A stretch of 64,000 bases of DNA from Paenibacillus macerans (GTDB lineage Bacteria; Bacillota; Bacilli; Paenibacillales; Paenibacillaceae), in NCBI RefSeq assembly GCF_900454495.1, contig NZ_UGSI01000002.1:806001-870000 (forward strand), read 5' to 3'. The notes beneath the pieces are model-generated. The model worked only from the letters and a program-made list of their open reading frames with translations, did no database searches and was not told where the DNA came from. Each line of letters starts with the position of its first letter. Within the stretch, counting starts at the first letter, position 1. Both the position numbers and the translations under genes were made by a program. This document shows positions 1-8,915 of this stretch, in pieces.

Positions 1-492
1 AGACAGGGTGAAAAAAGGCTGTTAGATAAATTCGGCCTTGGAGTTATTAAAGAAACGATTTATGAAAGAGGCTATACAATTGATCATAATCATTTAGATT
101 ATGTGAATTTCTTAATTCGATTTGAAAAATGGCCGGAAGCCGAGCAATTACTGGAGACAGTACAAATAGAAGCTTCGGATGATAAATATGGCTCTTATCT
201 ATTTGTGAAAGCACTTGTTGCGCTGCAGGTTGGAAAGTATGAAGTCGCGAAAGACCTGTACTTAGCAATTATCAAATGGAATAATACTCATGGCGCTGCT
301 CTCAATAATATCGGCGTTCTGTATGCGGAAAACAACGAGCTAGAGAAAGCTAGAGAATCGTTCAAGCTTGCGCTTCAATATTATCCAGGTTATCTGGATG
401 CTGCCTATAATTTAGAACAACTAGATACAGAAACTCCCATATTTCGTTTTACCAAACGAGAGTTAAGAAAAAGCTTGTTAAGATATTCTTGA
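1..492 (+). CDS. TPR-repeat protein, C-terminal part (5' end outside window)
   Basis: The frame is open from the first base to the stop at 490-492, so the 163 visible codons are the C-terminal part of a longer protein. Residues encoded at about 295-415 have the tetratricopeptide pattern (small residue, GxLY, alternating charged/aliphatic helix pairs, xxxYP at the turn), and a second weaker repeat lies upstream. In such loci TPR tails are often fused to GT2 glycosyltransferases, as seen again at 25102 and 26173, so this may be the tail of a glycosyltransferase. That is inference, because no catalytic domain is visible. It lies 31 bases upstream of the methyltransferase gene and is probably cotranscribed with it. 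Confidence 0.7.
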   Translation, partial: RQGEKRLLDKFGLGVIKETIYERGYTIDHNHLDYVNFLIRFEKWPEAEQLLETVQIEASDDKYGSYLFVKALVALQVGKYEVAKDLYLAIIKWNNTHGAALNNIGVLYAENNELEKARESFKLALQYYPGYLDAAYNLEQLDTETPIFRFTKRELRKSLLRYS

Positions 493-523
493 AATATATT
501 ATTCAAACGAAAAGAGGCTGGCT

Positions 524-1666
524 ATGGATTTTTATAGCAGTGTACAGCAATTAATCCGAAGTATGCCGGTAGACAACACATTTTATATGAATCAAACCAT
601 TTTACAAAGCGATAGGGTAGCAATATTTGGCGCTGGAAGTTTTGGACAGGATATGGCACAAAACCTCTTGAAAGCTAACAAAAAAATCGAATTCTTTATT
701 GATAATGATGAAAAAAAACATCACAATTATATTTGTGGCATAGAAGTAGTTTCATTAGACCATATTTTAGGGATGAAGAAGGATGATCTCCTTATCATTA
801 TTTGCAGTACATGGCACAATGAAATAAGACAACAACTATTACATGCTAATGTATCAAATTTTATTGAAGCAGATCCTGTTGTTATTTCTAAATATTGTTA
901 TAAATATTCAGCGGTAAGAGAACAGTTTGAACGTTTTTTTACGAGAGAGCAAGATAAATTTGATGCAGTTTTTCATATGTTGGAGGACGATTCATCAAAG
1001 GAGCTCTTTCTACATTTAATTGCGTATCGCGTTTCAGGGAATATTCATTGTTTGAAGATATCGGATTTCAAGCAATACGAGCATCCGATTGTTAGACCTG
1101 AGAAGAGAGATGTCATTATAGATGGTGGTGGCTATGTCGGTGACACTGCGCAACAATTTAATAAATTATTAGATGCTGATTGTCATATTCATTCCTTTGA
1201 ACCATCAAAGGATAATTTTAAGAAGATGAAAGAATGGATAGAGAATAAAGGTATACAAAATGTAACGACCGTTCAATCAGGTTTAGGAATCGAAAATACT
1301 GAGTTGTATATGAATTCAATCGAAGGTGAAATTAATCCGTCTAATATAATCGTTGAACAGGGAAATGAAAAGGTTAATATTATGGCAATTGATCGTTATG
1401 TAGAAGAATATGCGCTACAAGATGTTAACCTTATTAAATTGGATATTGAAGGGTTTGAATTATCTGCATTACAAGGAGCGGATAAAACCATACAAAATTT
1501 TGCTCCGAAGATACAAGTATGTCTATATCACAAAAAAGAAGATTTAATAGATATTCCGTTGTTTTTTTATAATAAATACAAGGACAAGCATTACAAATTT
1601 TATATTGGTCATCATACGGACAACTATATGGAAACCGTTTTGTATGCAATCCGCGCGAAAAAATAA
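524..1666 (+). CDS. FkbM-family methyltransferase with N-terminal nucleotide-binding domain
   Basis: The protein has 380 residues and two parts. Residues about 30-110 form a Rossmann-like module (VAIFGAGSFG near residue 32, then FFIDND), as in many surface-sugar proteins. Residues about 195-375 are an FkbM SAM-dependent methyltransferase: glycine-rich motif I (IDGGGYVGDT near 199), an acidic HSFEPS strand, and the KLDIEGFE motif near 305. FkbM enzymes O-methylate sugars and other small molecules, so a role in methylating a surface glycan is likely from the neighbours. The ATG start follows AAAAGAGG with good spacing. The acceptor substrate cannot be read from the sequence. Confidence 0.85.
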   Translation: MDFYSSVQQLIRSMPVDNTFYMNQTILQSDRVAIFGAGSFGQDMAQNLLKANKKIEFFIDNDEKKHHNYICGIEVVSLDHILGMKKDDLLIIICSTWHNEIRQQLLHANVSNFIEADPVVISKYCYKYSAVREQFERFFTREQDKFDAVFHMLEDDSSKELFLHLIAYRVSGNIHCLKISDFKQYEHPIVRPEKRDVIIDGGGYVGDTAQQFNKLLDADCHIHSFEPSKDNFKKMKEWIENKGIQNVTTVQSGLGIENTELYMNSIEGEINPSNIIVEQGNEKVNIMAIDRYVEEYALQDVNLIKLDIEGFELSALQGADKTIQNFAPKIQVCLYHKKEDLIDIPLFFYNKYKDKHYKFYIGHHTDNYMETVLYAIRAKK

Positions 1667-1685
1667 AGTTTCAGATATACAAAGG

Positions 1686-2438
1686 ATGATCCGTATTATG
1701 CTGAAAGGAAAAAATGTATTTATCACAGGTTCTACAAGAGGGATTGGACGCTCAACTGCTTTCGTTTGCGCAGCAAATGGGGCGAATTTAGTGCTTCATG
1801 GTCGGGATCTTTCTGTGCTTAAGCAAGTCAAGGAAGAAATTACCGGTAAATACCACGTTGATGTTCACTTACTAGCTTATGACGTTTGTGATCCCGATGA
1901 AATAAAAAACGCATTTGTATGGATCAAAAAAAACTTAGGTAGATTAGATGTGCTTGTCAATAATGCCGGCGTGATGGATGATGCTCTGCTGGGCATGGTG
2001 AATGAGCGGCAAATGGAGTCTACCTTCTCGATCAATATCGAAGCAGTGATCTATCATATGCAGTATGCCTCTCGCTTGATGACCAGACAAAAGCAGGGCT
2101 CAATCATCAATGTCAGTTCTATTATCGGCAGAACGGGTAATGCGGGACAAGTAGTGTATGCCTCTAGCAAAGCAGCCGTGATCGGTGCGACCTATTCGGC
2201 CGCCAAAGAGCTTGGCGTGCATAATATCCGAGTCAATGCCGTTGCTCCGGGCTTCATCGATACCGATATGACCAAACAGTTTTCCGAAGAGGTGTATAAA
2301 CAACGATTGAGCGGAATCAAGATGAATCGAATGGGAAGGCCGGAGGAGGTTGCTAACACGATTCTGTTCCTCGCCTCCGACCTCTCCTCTTATGTCACGG
2401 GACAAGTCATTGGTGTGGATGGCGGCATGGTGATTTAA
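1686..2438 (+). CDS. FabG-like short-chain dehydrogenase/reductase
   Basis: A classical SDR of about 250 residues. It has the NAD(P)-binding TGSTRGIG near residue 14, NNAG near 92, the catalytic Ser in VSSIIG, and YASSK (Tyr/Lys pair) near 158. The C-terminus VTGQVIGVDGGM is typical of 3-oxoacyl-ACP reductases. The frame is open further upstream into the previous gene, but ATG 1686 (or ATG 1698, residue 5 here) is the sensible start. Lying beside an ACP, an acyl ligase and LuxC/LuxE-like genes, it could reduce a 3-oxoacyl-ACP to a 3-hydroxyacyl group for sugar acylation, or it could act on a sugar. Family assignment is secure; substrate is inferred. Confidence 0.85.
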   Translation: MIRIMLKGKNVFITGSTRGIGRSTAFVCAANGANLVLHGRDLSVLKQVKEEITGKYHVDVHLLAYDVCDPDEIKNAFVWIKKNLGRLDVLVNNAGVMDDALLGMVNERQMESTFSINIEAVIYHMQYASRLMTRQKQGSIINVSSIIGRTGNAGQVVYASSKAAVIGATYSAAKELGVHNIRVNAVAPGFIDTDMTKQFSEEVYKQRLSGIKMNRMGRPEEVANTILFLASDLSSYVTGQVIGVDGGMVI

Positions 2439-2466
2439 TACTTAATGGCTAAACGGTGGTGAGTTT

Positions 2467-3006
2467 GTGATTACCTTTAAGAAGCTGGATGAAGGTGATT
2501 TGGAGCAGGTACTGGAGTGGCGGACAAGCGAGCATGTAACCCGATATATGTATACCGATATTGACAAAAATCTGGATAATCAAATGAAATGGTATAAGGC
2601 TATTTCGAAGGATGACACGCAGTATTATTGGATCATTGAATATAAGGGTACGGCAATTGGTTTGATATCCATTAATAACCTGGATAGGATTAACCGGAAG
2701 GCTACATCTGGCTACTATCTTGGCGATCTAAGATACTCAATGATAGCAGGACACATTCATCCTTATCTTTATAATTTTGCTTTTTTTCAGCTGGGCTTAA
2801 ATAAGCTCTATGCCGAAGTTATGGAAGGCAATGACGGCATAATGAAAATGCATCTTCACCACGGATATACACATACGGCTATCTTTAAGGAGCACATTTA
2901 TAAATATGGGCATTATCATGATGTACATTACTTTGAATTGCTGGCCTCGACTTGGAAAGAGAAATGTCAGAAATTTCATAGGTTTACTGCACAGTTTACG
3001 CTGTAG
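2467..3006 (+). CDS. pseH: GNAT acetyltransferase, PseH/SpsD-like
   Basis: A 179-residue GNAT-fold N-acyltransferase starting at GTG 2467 behind a GGTGG-type ribosome binding site. The N-terminal pattern (FKKLDEGDLEQVLEWR) and the later NKLYAEVMEGN segment match the amino-sugar acyltransferases of nonulosonic acid pathways: PseH, which acetylates the 4-amino group of UDP-4-amino-4,6-dideoxy-L-AltNAc, and SpsD of Bacillus. pseG, pseI and pseC lie in the same run. Because an ACP and acyl-activating enzymes follow directly, its donor could be an acyl-ACP rather than acetyl-CoA. That point is inference. Confidence 0.75.
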   Translation: MITFKKLDEGDLEQVLEWRTSEHVTRYMYTDIDKNLDNQMKWYKAISKDDTQYYWIIEYKGTAIGLISINNLDRINRKATSGYYLGDLRYSMIAGHIHPYLYNFAFFQLGLNKLYAEVMEGNDGIMKMHLHHGYTHTAIFKEHIYKYGHYHDVHYFELLASTWKEKCQKFHRFTAQFTL

Positions 3007-3075
3007 TACATCTAAAACGATCATGAGCAAAGACCGATATATGTTATATACGTCTTTAGTTAGGTGGGTAAAGAG

Positions 3076-3315
3076 ATGAATAATGAACAAAAGCTGCGTG
3101 AAATATTTGCGGAAGCGTTACAAATCGATATAGAGCGAGTAACGGACGGATTATCCTACAATGGCATTTCCGAGTGGGATTCGATTGCGCATATGACCTT
3201 GATTGCAGAGATCGATAATGTGTTCGACACGATGTTGGATACAGATGACGTGCTGGACATGAGTTCTTTTGCCAAGGCCAAGGAGATATTAGCTAAATAC
3301 GATGTTCAATTTTAG
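3076..3315 (+). CDS. Acyl carrier protein
   Basis: A 79-residue acidic helical protein with the phosphopantetheine attachment motif: DSI in EWDSIAHM, Ser36 counted from ATG 3076. The ATG at 3076 is preferred over GTG 3064 because AGGTGG at 3062-3067 is then correctly spaced. It is a discrete carrier, not the housekeeping acpP, judging by the company of a dedicated AMP ligase, LuxE- and LuxC-like genes and an SDR. It probably carries an acyl or aminoacyl unit during glycan decoration. The attached acyl group is unknown. Confidence 0.85.
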   Translation: MNNEQKLREIFAEALQIDIERVTDGLSYNGISEWDSIAHMTLIAEIDNVFDTMLDTDDVLDMSSFAKAKEILAKYDVQF

Positions 3316-3377
3316 AATTCAAGGGTGTGGTTAAAAGACCATGCCCTATTCTTTTACAGCCTTGAAAGGAGATTGCG

Positions 3378-4727
3378 ATGCTTTTCAATATACAACAATA
3401 TGGGGAACAATGCGCCGTAATCACGGAGCAACGCAAGCTGACGTATGCTGAGCTGCAAGCCTTGGCTGATCAGTATGACTTTCGATCTGACAGTAAAGAA
3501 CTGCTTCTGTTGCTCTGTGATAACGAAATAGAGATCGTGGCCGCTTATGTGGCGGCCTTGCAAGCGAAGCAGGCTGTAATGCTGCTGAATGCTTCTACGA
3601 ATTTAGAGCTGTTAAATCATATAGTTATGACTTATCAGCCGAAATGGATCGTTGCTTTAAATGAACTGACCTTTGATGGATACCGTCAGCGTGGCAATGT
3701 ATTAGAGCGCGAACAGCATTCCGGAGCAGCCATTCATTCCGAGCTTGCCGTGCTGCTTAGTACATCCGGCACTACGGGCAGTCATAAATTTGTACGCTTG
3801 TCCTACGCCAATATACAGTCCAATGCCGAGGCCATCGCACAGTACCTGGAGATTGATGCTAGCGAGCGGGGAATTTTGAATCTGCCATTATCCTATTCGT
3901 ATGGATTATCGATCTTGAACAGTCATTTTCATGCTGGAGCCGCCGTACTGCTAACCGGGGAAAGCGTTGTTGCCAAAACGTTTTGGAACTTCGTGCGGGA
4001 ACAGCAAGCGACCTCCTTGCCTGGAGTTCCATTTACGTATCAAATGCTGGAACGAGTAGGCTTCTTTAAGATGGAGCTGCCGTATCTGCGAACTTTAACT
4101 CAGGCTGGCGGACGTCTGGAGGAACGATTGGTGCGTCTCTTGGGCGAGTACGCCAAGGAGCAGAGAAAACGATTTTTCGTCATGTATGGCCAGACCGAAG
4201 CTGCGCCGCGTATTTCCTATATTCCTAGTGACAGAGTATTGGATAAGCCAGGATCCATAGGCATCCCTATTCCCGGCGGCAGGCTGGAGCTTGCGTCAGA
4301 TACAGGAGAACTGATCTACTATGGTAGCAATGTCATGTTGGGCTATGCGGAGTCGCTTGCGGATTTGGCCAAGGGCGATGAATGCGGCGGGGTGCTGTAT
4401 ACAGGCGATACAGCTACCGTGGATGAGGAAGGATTTTTTACGATTACGGGAAGAATGAAGCGGTTCATCAAGCTGTTTGGTCTTCGTATCAACCTGGATG
4501 AAGTAGAAAGAAAGCTGGAGGCACTGCTTCAACAGCCGATAGCGTGTGTCGGAAACGATGACAAACTGCTTGTTGCAACGGAATCCAGTCAGCATGTCGC
4601 TGAGATCAAACAACATGTGGACCAGCTGTATAAGCTGCATCCCACAGCCTACAGAGTGATTGTGGTCGATGAAATTCCGAGATTGGCCAATGGCAAAATT
4701 AATTATCAGGCATTAAAGGGTGAATGA
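3378..4727 (+). CDS. AMP-forming acyl/aminoacyl ligase (ANL superfamily)
   Basis: A 449-residue adenylating enzyme. Motif A3 (LSTSGTTGSHKF) is near residue 129, YGQTEA (A5) near 270, YTGDTATVDEEGFFTITGR (A7/A8) follows, and the C-terminal NGKINYQAL holds the catalytic Lys of A10. It would activate a carboxylic acid with ATP and load it on CoA or on the adjacent ACP. It is shorter than typical acyl-CoA synthetases (about 500-550), as in loading ligases for stand-alone carriers. Its stop overlaps the next gene (ATGA at 4724), which indicates translational coupling. Substrate unknown. Confidence 0.85.
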   Translation: MLFNIQQYGEQCAVITEQRKLTYAELQALADQYDFRSDSKELLLLLCDNEIEIVAAYVAALQAKQAVMLLNASTNLELLNHIVMTYQPKWIVALNELTFDGYRQRGNVLEREQHSGAAIHSELAVLLSTSGTTGSHKFVRLSYANIQSNAEAIAQYLEIDASERGILNLPLSYSYGLSILNSHFHAGAAVLLTGESVVAKTFWNFVREQQATSLPGVPFTYQMLERVGFFKMELPYLRTLTQAGGRLEERLVRLLGEYAKEQRKRFFVMYGQTEAAPRISYIPSDRVLDKPGSIGIPIPGGRLELASDTGELIYYGSNVMLGYAESLADLAKGDECGGVLYTGDTATVDEEGFFTITGRMKRFIKLFGLRINLDEVERKLEALLQQPIACVGNDDKLLVATESSQHVAEIKQHVDQLYKLHPTAYRVIVVDEIPRLANGKINYQALKGE

Positions 4728-4729
4728 TC

Positions 4730-5794
4730 ATGTGCTATCCCTATAACCTGTATAAAGAAGCGAAGCAGCAGCTGCTGCTGACTGGATTAAATGAGCTTAC
4801 TTTGCATCATACAGAGAACAACGCGGCATACCGTGCAATGCTTGAAAAATCGGCTTCTCAGCCGCAAAATCATCTTCTCGAATCAGTCCCTTATTTGACC
4901 GTACAGCTATTTAAGCTGATGGACCTGGTTTCTGTCCCGCAGGAGAACATCGTGAAGGTGTTAACCTCAAGCGGAACTACAGGTCAGCAGGTATCCAGGA
5001 TTCACCTGGACAAAGAGACAGCCGCGCAGCAATCCAAGGCATTGGTAGAGGTGATGAAGCCGCTGCTTGGGACTCAGCGCCTGCCGATGATTATTTTGGA
5101 TACGAAATCCGTGCTGAAGGACCGGCGTTCGTTCAGTGCTCGTGGAGCGGGTATATTAGGGTTTGCCAACTTTGGCAGGCAGCATTTTTATGCTCTGCAT
5201 GATGATATGTCCGTGGACTGGGATGGCCTGGCCCAATTTTTAAACAAGCATGAAGGCAGCAAAATTCTGCTGTTCGGATTCACTTATATGATTTGGAAGC
5301 ATGTGTATTTGGAAGCCAAACAGAAGGGGATCGCGATCGACTTTGGCGACAGCTTGCTGATTCATGGCGGAGGCTGGAAGAAGCTTCAGGATGAAGCGGT
5401 GGATGCCGCTACGTTCAGATCTGAATTGGGTCGTGTGCTGGGCATTCGCCGAATTCATAATTATTACGGTATGGTCGAGCAGGTAGGCTCGATCTTTGCA
5501 GAGTGCAAGCACGGTCACTTGCACACTCCTAATTATGCCGACGTCATCGTCCGGGACCCGATCAGCTTTGCTCCGCTGCCGTATGGACAGCAGGGTTTGA
5601 TTCAGGTGCTGAGTCTGCTGCCCAAGAGCTATCCGGGCCACAGCTTGCTAACGGAGGACCTTGGAGTCATTCACGGCGAAGATGATTGCCCATGCGGCTG
5701 GAGAGGGAAATACTTCAGTGTGGCGGGCAGAATCCCCAAGGCTGAGCTAAGAGGCTGCAGTGATACCTATGCGTTCGGACAAGGGGGGGCGTGA
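4730..5794 (+). CDS. LuxE-like acyl-protein synthetase
   Basis: About 354 residues. It has a single adenylation motif (SSGTTGQQVS near residue 80), the LLIHGGGWKK segment and a YGMVEQ motif, the hallmarks of the LuxE/acyl-protein synthetase family. In luciferase operons LuxE activates a fatty acid and hands it to LuxC for reduction. ATG 4724 overlaps the upstream stop, but ATG 4730 is better spaced from AAAGGG at 4715-4720. The next gene is a LuxC-like reductase, so the pair is preserved without any luciferase (luxAB) in the window. The CPCGWRGK segment near the C-terminus resembles a small metal-binding knuckle (inference). Confidence 0.8.
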   Translation: MCYPYNLYKEAKQQLLLTGLNELTLHHTENNAAYRAMLEKSASQPQNHLLESVPYLTVQLFKLMDLVSVPQENIVKVLTSSGTTGQQVSRIHLDKETAAQQSKALVEVMKPLLGTQRLPMIILDTKSVLKDRRSFSARGAGILGFANFGRQHFYALHDDMSVDWDGLAQFLNKHEGSKILLFGFTYMIWKHVYLEAKQKGIAIDFGDSLLIHGGGWKKLQDEAVDAATFRSELGRVLGIRRIHNYYGMVEQVGSIFAECKHGHLHTPNYADVIVRDPISFAPLPYGQQGLIQVLSLLPKSYPGHSLLTEDLGVIHGEDDCPCGWRGKYFSVAGRIPKAELRGCSDTYAFGQGGA

Positions 5795-5797
5795 GGC

Positions 5798-7003
5798 ATG
5801 ACGAAGAGATTTTTCTTTCCGCATGAACAAGGAGAGCAGGCCTTGCAGCAATTGTCGGGCAAGCCGCCGCTGGCCCCATTCCACCAGGTAGTGCTGGATT
5901 TTGTACAAGCCTTGTCGCAACGTTTTGTCAAAATGCGCCAGTACCCGGAAATCGTGGCTCTAGGATTTTGGATGCGCAAAGCGAATATGAAAGCCATTGA
6001 GCAGCGATGGGAGCAGGATACAAACGGGCGGATCATGAAAGCAAGAGGGACCGTGTTCCATATTGCACCGTCTAATGTGGATACCATCTTCATTTATTCC
6101 TGGATGCTGTCTCTATTGGCAGGTAATCGCAACATTATTCGCTTGTCCAGCAAGGATCAGCCGCAGCAGCATGCTTTGCTGCAAGCGATCCTTGAAGAGC
6201 TGACACAGCCGGCTTACCAAATGCTTGCTGAGCGGAATGTTATTCTAACGTATGAGCATAACGATCAAACGACAGCCGAGCTTAGCGTAATTTGTCATGT
6301 TCGTGTGGTATGGGGAGGCGATGAAACGGTAAAGGCTGTACGCCGCGTTCCGCTTTTACCGGTGGCTAGTGAGCTGGTGTTTCCTGATCGTTTCTCGCTG
6401 TCTCTAATAAAAGCGCAAGCTATTATTGAATTAGAACAAGCAGCTTTCGTGCAACTCGTTCATCAATTTTATAACGATGCCTATTGGTTTGATCAATTGG
6501 CCTGCTCTTCCCCTAGGCTGATCGTATGGGACGGAGAACATGAGCAGGTTGAGCGAGTGCAGGACAGATTTTGGCAGATGCTTGAGCAAGTGCACACAAC
6601 TAAGGCCTCGGAGCTGCTACCGGCGCTGCAGGTGCAGAAGCTGACGACAGCCTTATGGCTGTCTGCAGAGCCAGAGGCAATCCAGATGAATAACCGCCCT
6701 GCCTTTGCCAGGGTCATGCTCAATCAGGTCACGGCGGAAATCAGGGAGCGTCATTGCGGCGGCGGCTTTTTCCTGGAGACGGTTGTGAACGAACTGTCCG
6801 AACTGGTCCCCATGTTGAATGACAAGGATCAGACGTTATCCTATTTCGGTTATGACAGGGAGGAATTACTGGAACTGGCCGCCCGCATTCATGCTCGGGG
6901 CATTGATCGTATTGTCCCGATCGGCAAGGCGCTGGACTTTCATGAGGTATGGGACGGACAAAGCTTTTTACGCTCGTTTACGCGAGAAATTGTTATTATA
7001 TAA
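5798..7003 (+). CDS. LuxC-like acyl-CoA/acyl-protein reductase
   Basis: A 401-residue aldehyde-dehydrogenase-fold reductase of the LuxC family. It has the N-terminal VFHIAPSNVDTIF segment and the catalytic Cys in LACSSP (Cys236), with upstream VWGGDETV. The family reduces an acyl thioester or acyl enzyme to an aldehyde with NADPH. It begins 3 bases after the LuxE-like stop, behind a run of G residues that can act as ribosome binding site. Together with the LuxE-like protein it implies that an aldehyde is made within this glycan locus. Which aldehyde, and what it modifies, is not evident. Confidence 0.85.
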   Translation: MTKRFFFPHEQGEQALQQLSGKPPLAPFHQVVLDFVQALSQRFVKMRQYPEIVALGFWMRKANMKAIEQRWEQDTNGRIMKARGTVFHIAPSNVDTIFIYSWMLSLLAGNRNIIRLSSKDQPQQHALLQAILEELTQPAYQMLAERNVILTYEHNDQTTAELSVICHVRVVWGGDETVKAVRRVPLLPVASELVFPDRFSLSLIKAQAIIELEQAAFVQLVHQFYNDAYWFDQLACSSPRLIVWDGEHEQVERVQDRFWQMLEQVHTTKASELLPALQVQKLTTALWLSAEPEAIQMNNRPAFARVMLNQVTAEIRERHCGGGFFLETVVNELSELVPMLNDKDQTLSYFGYDREELLELAARIHARGIDRIVPIGKALDFHEVWDGQSFLRSFTREIVII

Positions 7004-7041
7004 TAGGTTGAAACGATGCAGAAAAAGGAAGTGCGCAGCCT

Positions 7042-7764
7042 ATGAAAACAATCGTGGTTATTCAAGCAAGAATGGGTTCCTCGCGATTGCCGGGAAAAAT
7101 CTTAATGCCGTTAGGCGATCACGATAATTTGTACTATGTAACATCCCGCTGCAAAAGTATTCGCGGGGTCGATGAGGTGATTGTGGCTACTTCGAGGTTA
7201 CCGCAGGATGATGCGGTGGAGCAGTGGTGCAGCAAGCACCAGATCGTCTGCTGCCGCGGCTCGGAGGAAGATGTATTAAGCCGCTATATGGAAGCGGCTC
7301 GGCCCTACCAGCCCACTTATGTTGTACGAGTCACAGCCGACTGTCCCTTTGTCGATGTGGAGATGGCGGAGGACATGATTCGTTTAATCCAGCAGGAGCA
7401 AGTCGATATCGTCGATCTGGGGGCTGCTTTGCCTAGGGGGCTTGCTGTCGAAGCGATCTCCTATTCTGCACTGCAGATAATAGATAAGCATGGACAAGAG
7501 CCTCGCCACAGGGAGCACGTGACCTATTATGCTTATGAATATAGAGAGCAATTTACCAGAGCGGTGTATCACCCTCCTGTGAACCGACTGCATCCTCAGC
7601 TTCGCATCACACTTGATACAGAGGAAGATTACGCATTAATCTCAACGGTAGCAAGACATTTCAATGATCCTTACATCTCTAGCGCAGAGGTTATTCAATA
7701 CTTGCTGGACCATCCTGAACTAGCTAGCCTCAATGCTCACGTGGAGCAAAAGCCAGTCGTATGA
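7042..7764 (+). CDS. spsF: SpsF/PseF-like cytidylyltransferase
   Basis: A 240-residue nucleotidyltransferase with the N-terminal signature VIQARMGSSRLPGK and the VTADCPFVD metal-binding loop. This is the SpsF family of spore-coat polysaccharide loci, related to CMP-nonulosonate synthetases. Beside pseG and pseI it is the best candidate to activate the nine-carbon sugar as its CMP derivative. B. subtilis has the same partnership in spsC-D-E-F-G. The family is clear, but the assignment as the CMP-Pse synthetase rests on neighbours. Confidence 0.8.
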   Translation: MKTIVVIQARMGSSRLPGKILMPLGDHDNLYYVTSRCKSIRGVDEVIVATSRLPQDDAVEQWCSKHQIVCCRGSEEDVLSRYMEAARPYQPTYVVRVTADCPFVDVEMAEDMIRLIQQEQVDIVDLGAALPRGLAVEAISYSALQIIDKHGQEPRHREHVTYYAYEYREQFTRAVYHPPVNRLHPQLRITLDTEEDYALISTVARHFNDPYISSAEVIQYLLDHPELASLNAHVEQKPVV

Positions 7765-7811
7765 ACAATCACAGCTAAAATGCTCATATCAAATAAAAGT
7801 CGGTGGTATAG

Positions 7812-8900
7812 TTGGAAGATATCGTACTTATCCGAGCAGATGCTTCGGAGGAAATTGGGACTGGGCATGTGATGCGATGTTTAGCTCTGGCAGATGAATT
7901 GAAACGTCATGGTCATCAGTCTCTGTTTATCTGCCGGGCGCTTAAAGGACATATGGTGGAGTATATTAAAACCCGAGGATTTAATGTTTATGTGATGGAA
8001 ACGGAGGATCCTTTATCTTTAGAGAATATGGAGTTTGATGTTCAGTTTACTGCCGATATCGCTCTAAATTTAGGAGTAAAGCCTAAATGGATGATTGTTG
8101 ATCATTACGGAATAGACGAGCAGTGGGAGGCCAGAATCCGCCCCTACATCGAAAAGTTGCTGGTTATTGATGATTTAGCCAATCGGAGGCATCATGCGGA
8201 TGTTCTTCTTGATCAGAACTTAGCCAGAGACCCGGGGGGAAGATATCGTGATCTTGTCCCGGATAAGTGCAAATTGCTGCTTGGACCATCCTATCTGCTG
8301 CTTCGGTCGTCATTTTACACAGAACGTCGGAAGTTAAGGGAAAGGACAGGGCAAATACACAGACTGCTAATGTTCTTCGGGGGAAGCGACCCTACCAATG
8401 AAACGACAAAAGCGATTGATGCGCTTAAAGAACTTTCGATGTACGATCTAACAGTTGATGTTGTGATTGGCCACTCCCACCGATTTAAAGAAGAAATTAA
8501 GCGAAAATGTGAAACGATTGATCGTCTCACTCTACACATACAGATCGAGTATATGGCCGAATTGATCGCCGCCGCTGACTTTGCACTAGGGGCCGGTGGT
8601 GTCGCTATGTGGGAGCGATGTTACCTAGGCCTGCCTTCATCCGTCACTGTAGTGGCTGATAATCAACTGGAGGCTGCGCGTTTAGCCAATCAAATGGGGG
8701 TTATTTGGAATTCCGGGTGGTATGGGCAAATGAATTCACTAAAATATGCCGATATTTTAAAGAGAGCTATAGGTGCTCCTGAGGAGATGAGGGCTATGAG
8801 CAATCGCTCCCTGGAGTTGATGAACAGCCATGCCGAGACTAGTGGCAGTCAAGTTATTAAGGAACTTTCTTTCGCTGCTCATTTTAATGACTTTCAATAG
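7812..8900 (+). CDS. pseG: PseG: UDP-2,4-diacetamido-2,4,6-trideoxy-L-altropyranose hydrolase
   Basis: A 362-residue protein starting at TTG 7812, five bases after GGTGG. The N-terminus RADASEEIGTGHVMRCLALA is the PseG/SpsG fingerprint, with the catalytic His in GHVMRC. The GT-B-like second half contains LMFFGGSDPTN and GAGGVAMWERCYLGLP. The enzyme removes UDP to release the free amino sugar that PseI condenses with phosphoenolpyruvate. It directly precedes pseI with a 15-base gap, as in many pseudaminic acid clusters. Confidence 0.9.
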   Translation: MEDIVLIRADASEEIGTGHVMRCLALADELKRHGHQSLFICRALKGHMVEYIKTRGFNVYVMETEDPLSLENMEFDVQFTADIALNLGVKPKWMIVDHYGIDEQWEARIRPYIEKLLVIDDLANRRHHADVLLDQNLARDPGGRYRDLVPDKCKLLLGPSYLLLRSSFYTERRKLRERTGQIHRLLMFFGGSDPTNETTKAIDALKELSMYDLTVDVVIGHSHRFKEEIKRKCETIDRLTLHIQIEYMAELIAAADFALGAGGVAMWERCYLGLPSSVTVVADNQLEAARLANQMGVIWNSGWYGQMNSLKYADILKRAIGAPEEMRAMSNRSLELMNSHAETSGSQVIKELSFAAHFNDFQ

Positions 8901-8915
8901 GACAGGGTGGGATTC

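Noticed and set aside
2467..7003. Bioluminescence (lux) operon
   Set aside because: Only LuxC- and LuxE-like genes are present; no luciferase alpha/beta genes and the context is glycan synthesis.
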